Shown: positions 25,301 to 32,800 of the stretch, piece by piece
Layout of the letters: every line of letters begins with the position of its first letter
How positions within the stretch are numbered: the stretch's first letter is position 1
Assembly: GCF_001905795.1 (NCBI RefSeq)
Contig: NZ_LIXJ01000001.1
Coordinates: forward strand, 1-64,000
Length of the DNA: 64,000 nt
Reading direction: 5' to 3'
From: Streptomyces sp. CB01580
GTDB taxonomy: Bacteria; Actinomycetota; Actinomycetes; Streptomycetales; Streptomycetaceae
The notes under the pieces: model-generated
What the model saw: the letters and a program-made list of their open reading frames with translations, nothing else
Told to the model about the DNA's origin: nothing
The model's database searches: none
Position numbers and translations under genes: made by a program

Positions 25301-25483
25301 ATGAAGGAAACGTTCTCCTCCCGTGCCAGGCTCGCTGAGAAGCCCGCTGCGCACCTGGTGATCGAGGATCTCGATGCCGCGTGCGCCCAGGCCCAGGCAT
25401 TGTTCACCATCTGCATCCGCAGCGGGCCGGCCGCCGCCGACGCGACGGGTGAGCCCGCGCCGTCGGCACGGCTCGGGGCATGA
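25301..25483 (+). CDS. RiPP precursor peptide 2 (azoline-type)
   Basis: 60 residues, starting MKETFSSRARLAEKPAAH. LVIEDLD and A-L-F-T-I-C-I-R-S are followed by a GPAAADATGEPAPSARLGA tail. The stop overlaps the ATG of the cyclodehydratase (ATGA), so the two are translationally coupled; this makes it the best-supported substrate. GAAGGGA is the ribosome site. The FTICIRS block is also conserved at DNA level with precursor 1, while the tails differ in length and composition. Confidence 0.88.
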   Translation: MKETFSSRARLAEKPAAHLVIEDLDAACAQAQALFTICIRSGPAAADATGEPAPSARLGA

Positions 25484-27825
25484 CCGTCGGCCAGGGACAG
25501 GACCTCTGGGCCGCCTCGGGGGACGACCGGATCCGGGTGGGCTTCGCCGGCCACCTCGAACCCACGGTCGTCCCCGGCGAGGCGGTCTATCTGGTGTCCC
25601 AGCGCGGTGTGACCGCGCTCCACGGCGAGCACGCGGAGGTGCTCGCACCGCTGCTGGACGGCAGCCGCACGGCGGCGGGCGTCCTGCGGGAAGCGGCGGC
25701 TCGGCTCGGGGCCGACGGGGCCCGTGACTCGCTCACCGCTCTCGAACGGGCGGGCCTGCTGCGCCGGTTCGCCCCCGACGGCGCGCGGCCCCCCGCCCCG
25801 CGCGGCACCGTGGCCTACTGGGACCTCGCCGGCCTGGACGGGGCGCGCGCCGCGGCGGCGGCCGGACGGGCACGGGTGCGGATCGTGGACCTGACCGGCA
25901 CGGCGGACCACGGCCGTCTGCGGGCGGCGTGCGAGGAGTCGGGGCTCACCGTCGCCGAGGTGAGCGACGCGAGCCGGAAGCCCTACGCGCTCCCGGAGGC
26001 GGGCCCCGACTTCGCGATCGTGCTGTGCGACGACTACCTGACCCCTCGTCTGCGGGACGTCGACGCCGCCCACCGGGCGCGGGGCCTGCCCTGGCTGCTG
26101 GCGCGTCCGGGCGGCGCGGAGCCGTGGGTCGGCCCGGTGTTCCGCCCGGCCGAGGGCGGCGCCTGCTGGTCGTGCCTGGCGGTGCGGCTCCGCGGGCACC
26201 GGCGTTCCGAACGGCCGCTCCAACTGGCCCTGGGCATCGACGGACCACCGCCGCGACCGCTCGGCGCCCTCGCCTCCTGCTACGCCCTCGGGCTGCATCT
26301 GGCGGTGCTGGAGTCCGCCAAGTGGCTGGCCGGGGTGCGCGATCCGGCGCAGGACGCCGTCACCACGCTCGGCACGCTCCGGTCGGGGTCGGCGCAGCAC
26401 GCGGTCACCCGGCTTCCGCAGTGCGCCGGATGCGGAGACCCGGGGATCGTCGCCCGGCGCGCGTCCACCCCGTTCGTCCCCGTCTCCCGGCCGAAGGCGG
26501 AACGGGACCTGGGCGGCCACCGGGCACTGACGCCCGATCAGATGCTGGCGGCGTACGGCGGTCTGGTCGACCCGGTCACCGGGATCGTCAAGGAGATCCG
26601 CCGGGCGCCGAACAGCCCCGGCTTCGTCCACCCCTATCTCTCCGGGCACAACCTGGCCATGGGCTCGTCGACGCTGGCCGGACTGCGGGCCGGGCTGCGC
26701 GCGCTCAGCGGCGGCAAGGGCGTCACGCGGACCGAGGCCCGGGTGAGCGCGCTGTGCGAGGCGGTGGAACGGTACAGCGGCACACGGCACGGCGACGAGG
26801 CGGTCGTCCGCGACACCTTCCGCGCGCTGGGCGACGCGGCGGTGCACCCCAACGCCTGCCAGCTCTACGACGAGCGGCAGTTCCGCGACCGGGACCGCTG
26901 GAACAGCTCCGGGTCGCGGCTCAGTCACGTGCCCGAGCGGTTCGACGTGGACCGGCCCACCGAGTGGACCCCCGTGTGGTCGCTCACCTCCGGGCGGCAG
27001 CGGCTGCTCCCGACGTCGATGCTGTACTACGGCGACGGGTGGGGCACGGACGGGCTGTCCGCCGACTCCAACGGCAACGCAGCCGGCAGCAGTCCGGAGG
27101 ACGCGCTGGTCCAGGGGTTCCTGGAGCTGGTGGAGCGGGACGCGGTGGCCCTGTGGTGGTACAACCGCACCCGGCAGCCGGCCATCGACCTGGACGCCTG
27201 GGACGAGCCGTACGTGGACCGGATCCGCGAGGGCTGTGCCGGACTGAACCGTGAGGTCTGGGCGCTCGATCTCACGTCGGACCTGGGCATTCCCGTGGTG
27301 GCGGCGCTGTCCCGGCGCGTCGACAAGCCCGCCGAGGACGTGATCTTCGGTTTCGGCGCGCACTTCGATCCCCGGCTGGCGGCGCGCCGGGCCCTGACGG
27401 AGATGGGGCAGCTGCTCCCGGCCGTGTGCGACGCGCGGCCGGACCACACCGGCTACCGGATCACCGACCCGGAGCCGCTGGAGTGGTGGCGGCGGGCGAC
27501 GACGGCCGGCGAGCCGTACCTGGCTCCCGACCCGACCGCACCGGCCCGTATCCCGGCGCACTGGAGCTACGCACCGCGCGGTGATCTGCTCGACGACATC
27601 GCCGCGATCACCGACCTGGTGCGTGCGCGCGGCATGGAGCTGCTGGTCCTGGACCAGACGCGGCCGGACCTCGGACTCCCGGTGGTGAAAGTGATCGTTC
27701 CGGGCCTGCGGCCGTTCTGGGCGCGGTTCGCGCCGGGCCGGCTGTACGACGTGCCGGTGGCGCTGGGGCGACGGTCGGAGGCCGTCGCCTACGAGGACCT
27801 CAACCCCGTTCCGCTCTTCGTCTGA
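25480..27825 (+). CDS. Fused E1-like/YcaO cyclodehydratase (TOMM maturase)
   Basis: 781 residues. The N-terminal third resembles the leader-binding ThiF-like partner of TOMM cyclodehydratases (SagC/TruD N-terminal half); it has a four-cysteine zinc site, CWSC near residue 226 and CAGC near 317. From about residue 350 it is YcaO: ALCEAVERYSGTR and SSPEDALVQGFLELVERDAV carry the ATP/Mg-binding Glu residues, followed by LWWYNRTRQP. The C-terminus is NPVPLFV, close to the Pro-rich ends of azoline-forming YcaOs. It should ATP-dependently convert Cys/Ser/Thr of the precursors to (methyl)oxazolines or thiazolines. It overlaps precursor 2 by 4 bp. Confidence 0.92.
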   Translation: MTVGQGQDLWAASGDDRIRVGFAGHLEPTVVPGEAVYLVSQRGVTALHGEHAEVLAPLLDGSRTAAGVLREAAARLGADGARDSLTALERAGLLRRFAPDGARPPAPRGTVAYWDLAGLDGARAAAAAGRARVRIVDLTGTADHGRLRAACEESGLTVAEVSDASRKPYALPEAGPDFAIVLCDDYLTPRLRDVDAAHRARGLPWLLARPGGAEPWVGPVFRPAEGGACWSCLAVRLRGHRRSERPLQLALGIDGPPPRPLGALASCYALGLHLAVLESAKWLAGVRDPAQDAVTTLGTLRSGSAQHAVTRLPQCAGCGDPGIVARRASTPFVPVSRPKAERDLGGHRALTPDQMLAAYGGLVDPVTGIVKEIRRAPNSPGFVHPYLSGHNLAMGSSTLAGLRAGLRALSGGKGVTRTEARVSALCEAVERYSGTRHGDEAVVRDTFRALGDAAVHPNACQLYDERQFRDRDRWNSSGSRLSHVPERFDVDRPTEWTPVWSLTSGRQRLLPTSMLYYGDGWGTDGLSADSNGNAAGSSPEDALVQGFLELVERDAVALWWYNRTRQPAIDLDAWDEPYVDRIREGCAGLNREVWALDLTSDLGIPVVAALSRRVDKPAEDVIFGFGAHFDPRLAARRALTEMGQLLPAVCDARPDHTGYRITDPEPLEWWRRATTAGEPYLAPDPTAPARIPAHWSYAPRGDLLDDIAAITDLVRARGMELLVLDQTRPDLGLPVVKVIVPGLRPFWARFAPGRLYDVPVALGRRSEAVAYEDLNPVPLFV

Positions 27826-28128
27826 CGCCGGATTCGGCCGGAATACGACGGTGGCGAGGGACGTTCGGACGGCGCCGCCGGAGCGACGCGGCGGCAGTCC
27901 ACGGACGGACGCCGCAGTTGAGGAGTGGCTCGATCACTTCACGTGCTTCACATCATTCACATAAAATCGACGGCAGTCACAAGAATCCGTGGCTGTCCGG
28001 AATCGCTCCTCGTCGCCATCGAGGCCGCGACTCGCCCCCGCCGCTCCGCTCAACGGTGCCCGGCCCCGGGGGCATCCCCCGGAAACGGCGAGGGATTATG
28101 TGCAGTGGACACGGGGGGAGCGGAAAAC
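27826..28128. promoter_or_regulatory. Response-regulator promoter region with three TTCAC direct repeats
   Basis: No gene is visible in these 303 bp. TTCAC occurs at 27938, 27947 and 27956, exactly 9 bp apart (CTTCACGTG, CTTCACATC, ATTCACATA). An AT-rich TAAAAT follows at once. The repeats lie 169-191 bp before the regulator start. This fits a binding array for an autoregulated response regulator, though no footprint can be inferred from sequence alone. Confidence 0.5.
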
Positions 28129-28740
28129 ATGGCGATACGCGTACTGCTCGCGGAGGACATGAACATGGTGCGCGGGGCGCTGGTCGCCCTGCTGAACCTG
28201 GAGGACGACCTCCGGGTGGTGTGCGAGCTGGAGCGTGGCGACGAGATCGTGCCCGCGGCGCACAAGTACGGCCCGGACGTGGCGGTCATCGACATCGATC
28301 TGCCGGGCATGGACGGCCTGACGGCGGCGTCACGGCTGCACGAGGAGCTGCCGGACTGCCGGACGTTGATCCTCACCAGCATGGGCCGCCCGGGTACGCT
28401 GCGGCGGGCCCTGACGACCAAGGTCGACGGCTATCTGCTCAAGGACGCCCCGCCCGGCGAACTCGCCGACGCCGTGCGGCGGGTGGCCGCGGGCAGGCGG
28501 GTGATAGACCCTCAGCTGGCGCTTGCCGCCTGGGGCGGCGCGGAGACGCCGCTGACGGAGCGGGAGACCGAGGTCCTGCGTCTGACCGCGGACGGCGCCG
28601 AGGCGAAGGAGATCGCGCGACAGCTGCACCTGTCGGCGGGGACGGTGAGGAACTATCTGACGAACATCGTGACCAAGCTGAACGCGCGCAACCGGGTGGA
28701 CGCCATCCGCATCGCCCGCGAAGCGGGCTGGCTGATGTAG
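28129..28740 (+). CDS. NarL/LuxR-family response regulator
   Basis: 203 residues. Receiver domain: RVLLAEDMNMVRGALVALL, phospho-acceptor Asp in VAVIDIDLPGMDG, Thr in TLILTSMG, Lys in GYLLKDA. The LuxR helix-turn-helix is LTERETEVLRLTADGAEAKE followed by IARQLHLSAGTVRNYLTNI. The GGGGGAG site favours ATG 28129. It is the natural partner of the kinase at 23839-25125 and ends 61 bp before the stop of the convergent SagB-like gene. Confidence 0.95.
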   Translation: MAIRVLLAEDMNMVRGALVALLNLEDDLRVVCELERGDEIVPAAHKYGPDVAVIDIDLPGMDGLTAASRLHEELPDCRTLILTSMGRPGTLRRALTTKVDGYLLKDAPPGELADAVRRVAAGRRVIDPQLALAAWGGAETPLTERETEVLRLTADGAEAKEIARQLHLSAGTVRNYLTNIVTKLNARNRVDAIRIAREAGWLM

Positions 28741-28772
28741 GGGCCGGTCCTCCGCTTCGGCCCGGTCCGGGG

Positions 28773-28817
28773 CAGGCCGGGTCGGGGCAGCCCGGGTCGA
28801 ATCAGGCCGGGTCGGGG
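28773..28817. repeat. Three 15-bp tandem repeats at the end of the SagB-like gene
   Basis: CAGGCCGGGTCGGGG (28773-28787), CAGCCCGGGTCGAAT (28788-28802) and CAGGCCGGGTCGGGG (28803-28817). The third unit encodes the last residues of the minus-strand SagB-like protein, so its C-terminus is formed from repeat DNA. Confidence 0.85.
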
Positions 28818-29506
28818 AACGGGAGGGCGGACGTGTCGGCCGGCGCCGCCATGGAGGCCGCGGCCAGGTAGTCGAGGATGTCCTCGGTGACCGACGGCGG
28901 AAGCGGCAGCGCCGCCGATATGTCGTCCGGGGTGGCCGGCCAGGCCAGCATCCCCACCACCCACACGGCCTCGGGGCGGTGCAGCACCACTCGGTGCGCG
29001 GAGCTGGGCGACTCCAGGATGAAGGCGCCGGGCCGCAGGGTGAGCGTGATGTCGCGCGGCAGCCAGATGAGCCGCCCGCCCGGGAGCCGCAGCAGCGCGA
29101 AGGACGCCTGACGGGACACCGGCGTCACCGAGAGCAGGGGCCCGCGGAGGTCGTCCAGGCCCAGAGTGCGCACGACGAGGTGACTGAGCCGTTCGAGAAC
29201 CGACAGCAGCACCAGGACGCCGCTCCCGTCGGTGGTACCGTCGCCCGGTGGCCCGTGGGGCTCGGTCGGTCCGGCCTGCAGACCGGCATCGGCCCGGTCC
29301 GGATCGGGAACGACATTGGCGAGCAGGATCGGCCCGAGCTCCATCCGGCGCAGCGCCGCCTGCACGACGGGGTCGGCGCCGTCGACCCATTCCTCGCCCC
29401 AACGGCCGGTGAGCACAAGCTGGTCCTCGGTGTCACCGGACTCGACGGTGACGTCCTCGGCCAACGACCAGAGGTGCACCGTCCGGTGCTCAGCCGTCTC
29501 CCCCAT
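28802..29506 (-). CDS. Orphan N-terminal domain of a SagB-type dehydrogenase
   Basis: 234 residues from ATG 29506 (GGGGGGAG upstream). Features that recall the N-terminal, non-catalytic part of actinomycete SagB proteins: HLWSLAEDVTVE, VVQAALRRMELGPILLANVV, LSHLVVRTLGL, FALLRLPGG, FILESPSSAHRVVLHRPEAV and ILDYLAAASM. The FMN nitroreductase-like domain that should follow is absent. In TOMM pathways SagB oxidises azolines to azoles, so this protein cannot be a dehydrogenase by itself; it may be a scaffold or a decayed remnant. The match is from memory of the family. Convergent with the response regulator and 305 bp beyond the PKS stop. Confidence 0.6.
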   Translation of the reverse strand: MGETAEHRTVHLWSLAEDVTVESGDTEDQLVLTGRWGEEWVDGADPVVQAALRRMELGPILLANVVPDPDRADAGLQAGPTEPHGPPGDGTTDGSGVLVLLSVLERLSHLVVRTLGLDDLRGPLLSVTPVSRQASFALLRLPGGRLIWLPRDITLTLRPGAFILESPSSAHRVVLHRPEAVWVVGMLAWPATPDDISAALPLPPSVTEDILDYLAAASMAAPADTSALPFPDPA

Positions 29507-29605
29507 GGCGCTCCCCCCTCGACTCTCCGGTCGTCCGGGCGACTCGGTGGACAGATTATGCAACTGGCCAGTAGCCCCCGGACAGCTACGGGCTCACGCC
29601 CCCGA

Positions 29606-29622
29606 TATGAAGACTTCACATA
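29606..29622. promoter_or_regulatory. TGAAG-A-CTTCA palindrome upstream of the SagB-like gene
   Basis: TATGAAGACTTCACATA contains a perfect TGAAG/CTTCA inverted repeat and a TTCACAT half-site like those upstream of the response regulator. It is about 100 bp upstream of the SagB-like start. The rest of the 304-bp gap to the PKS stop (29507-29810) shows no gene. Confidence 0.5.
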
Positions 29623-29761
29623 CCGGAAAGGGCACCGATACGTCTGTGGGAACGTCGTCCGGCCCGACGTGTGCCGAGGTCGACGCGACCGGACGTACGG
29701 TCCGCCACCCGGTGCGGCCGTTCCCCGCCGTCCGGTGGTGGCGGCGCGGAACGGCCTTCGG

Positions 29762-29833
29762 GTCAGGGATCCCGTCAGTAGTAGCGTCAGGGATCCCGTC
29801 GGTAGTGGCGTCAGCGCTCCCGATGGTCGTTGC
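29762..29833. repeat. Three 24-bp tandem repeats across the PKS stop codon
   Basis: Units start at 29762, 29786 and 29810. The first two (GTCAGGGATCCCGTC followed by AGTAGTAGC or GGTAGTGGC) differ at two positions; the third (GTCAGCGCTCCCGATG..) is more diverged and contains the PKS stop codon and last residues. The two perfect-looking units may be recent copies of the gene end. Confidence 0.85.
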
Positions 29834-32800
29834 CGAGGGTGGACAGCCACCGGTGAACCGCGAGCGCGGTCGCCCCTGCGTGCTCTTCGAGCATGGAGAA
29901 GTGATCCCCGGTCACCTCCAGCAGCTCGTGGTCCACGGGCCATCCGGCACGTGTGCCGTCGCCGAGCAGGGCCGTGCTGTCCGCGGCCCGTACCAGCACG
30001 GTCGGAGTGGCGACCGGTCCGGGCCGCCAGCCGTCGAGCAGTTGCGCATAGCACGCCATCGCGGTGAACTGCTCCTCGATCACGGGAAGTTGTGGGAGCT
30101 TTTCGAGGAGCCGCCGGGTCAGCACACACATTCCGCGCGCCATGGCGGTGCCGGTCGACCGGGGTGTGTCGAGCAGCACCAGCGCGGCGGGAGGGGCGCC
30201 GGCCTTCTCCAGCCGCCGGACGACCTCGTGGGCGAGCCAGCCTCCGGAGGAGTACGCGGCGAGCGCGAACGGCCGCTCCCCCAGGCGCCGGAGCAGTGTC
30301 GTCGCCAGAGTGTCCGCGGCGGCGTCCAGGGTCACGGGGAGCGGCTCGCCGACGGCGTATCCGGGGATGGCGGCGGTCCACACCTGGCGCCGGTTGTGGA
30401 GTGCGGTGGCGAACTTCACGTACTGGTGGGCCCCGGTCGGGGCGACGAGGGAGGGCAGGCAGACCAGGGCCTGTTCCCCCGCGCCGTCCGACAGCCGCAG
30501 CGTGGCCGGCTCGGGCCCGTCCCCCGCCGCGAAGACGGGCCGGATCCGGGCGGCGGCCGACAGGAGGTCCGCTGCCTGTTCCGGGCTGCCCGTCTCCACC
30601 GCCGTGCGGAGAAGACCGGCGGCGGGGCGCGCCGGTGACGCCGCCCGCGACGCGCCCGCTCCGGGGAGTCGGGCGGGGGGCGGTTCGGGCGCGTCGGGAC
30701 GCAGGCGTGCGACGAGGCCGTCGACGCGGGAGCCGCCGTTCTCCAGGAAGTGGGCGGTGAGTCCCTCGACCGATTCGGCGTCGAAGAGGAGGGTGGACGA
30801 GATGTCGCCGAGGTCCTCACGCAGGGCGTTGGTCAGTTGAAGGACGAGGATGGAGTCCAGGCCGTAGTCGCTGAGCGGTGCCCAGGGGGCGATCCGGTCT
30901 GCCGGGATGCCGAGGGTCCGTGCCGCCTGTTCGCGGAGATACCGTGCCATCGTCTCCGCCCGCTCCTCCGGGACGGGGTCGGCCGGGGGCCCCGCGGTCC
31001 TGGCGGACTCCCTCGTCCCCATGGTCGCCGCAGTCCCGGCCGGGCTTTCGGAGCGCCGTCGAACGGGCGAGGCCGGATCCGGCGTTCCGGAAGCCGGTTC
31101 ACGCCCCGGTTCGAGGGGCCGTTCAGGTGCGGGAACCGCATGCGGGGCCGGCGGCGCAACGATCCCGGGCCGCGTCCCGGTGCCCGTGGCCGCCCCCGGC
31201 CCGATTCCTGGACGGGGACGCCGGGGTGCGGGCGTCGCGCGCTCCGGCGCGGACACCGCCTGCCGTACGATCCCGTCGCTCTCGGCCGCGATGATCTGCT
31301 GCCCGAGTTCGTGCGCCTGGGGCAGGACGAAGACGGACGAGCGGAATCCCTCGCTCTCCAGCACCCGTCGCCAGTTGTCGGGCGACAGCGCCGGCGAGCC
31401 CGGGATGCGCAGCGCGTGGTCCTCGAAGAGCCACCAGCCCTCCAGCAGCCCGAAGGTGAGGTGGCTGAAGACGTCGAACGCGGCGAGCTCGTTCAGCAGA
31501 AGCCAGCCCCCGTCGCGCAGCGCCGCCTTCGCGTTGCGGATGGTGTTGCGGGTGTCGCGCGTGGCATGCAGCACGTTGGCGGCGATGACGAGGTCATGGC
31601 CCCCGGCCTCCACGCCCTGCCCGGCGAGGGGCCGTTCGGCGTCGAAGCGGGCGTACGCGAGATAGGGGACCTGTGGTCCGTACGCGGTGCGGGCGTGGTT
31701 CAGGAACGCCTTGGAGAGATCGGTGTACAGGTAGGTCTCGATGTGTTCCTGGAAGGGGCGCAGCGCGGCGAACATGCCGACGCTGGTGCCGCCCGTACCG
31801 GCGCCGATCTCCAGGATGCGCAGACGTGCGCCGGGGTCCAGGCGCAGCCGTTCGGCCACGACGGCCGCGGCGGCGTCGGCCATGGCCCGGTTGTACAGGT
31901 CGGCGATCCGGTTGTTCCGGTAGGTGCCCTCGACGAGTGCGACCGAGCCCTGCGGGAACAGGATGTCGGTGGGCCGGGTCCTGCCGGTGAGGATGTCGGG
32001 CAGGGCTTGGAGGGTGGCGTCGAGGAGGGCGGCCTCGGCCTTCTTGTCGGGGTCCGCGGACCACCGTTCCCGGTACCGTTCCCACTCGCGCCGGGCCTCG
32101 GCCGGTGAGGGGCCGGACGGTGGCACGACGCGGAGCGCGTGATCGAGCCAGGTGTCGTACCCGGGCAGGATTCCGGCGCGTTCGCGGAGTTCCGCGACAC
32201 GGGTGGCGCGCTCGCGGGGGTCGGTGGTTCCGGGACCGGGCAGCACGCCGAGCGTTTCGAGGTGTGCGCGGAGCATGCGGGCGAGCAGCGGATCGCGTTC
32301 GGTCCTGCGCCAGTCGGCGACCGCGCGCAGTGCCTCGGGGTCGGCGGGCGCCCCGACACCGGCCCGGACCGCGTCGGGGGTGACACGGGTCCGCGCCCGC
32401 TCGTGGACGGTGATGCGTGAGCCCGGGTCGATGCCGGTGAGGGCGTCGGGCCGCCTCGACCTGACGAAGGCCACCTGTCGCTGCGGGCCGCCCAGGAGCG
32501 TGTCGAGGGCCCGCATCGCCTCGGGGGGCTCGATCGAGATCAGGCCCCAGCGCGCCATGCTCTCCCGGTGGAGCTGCGACGAGGCGCTGCCGGTGCTCCC
32601 CCACCAGCCCCAGTTCATGACCTTGACGGGGTACGGCCGGTGGCGGGAGAGGTGTTGGGCGTAGGCATCGGTGAAGGTGGATCCCGCCGCGTAGTTGCCC
32701 TGTCCGGCGGCCGTCGTGAACGACTGGACCGACGAGAAGAACAGCATGAAGTCGAGTGCGTCGTCCGCGAAGACCTCGGCGGTGGCGACGGTGGCGTCGA

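Noticed and set aside
25480..27825. Thioamide- or bottromycin-type YcaO
   Set aside because: There is no TfuA gene or bottromycin-like precursor; the N-terminal E1-like half and CxxC zinc sites indicate azoline cyclodehydratase.
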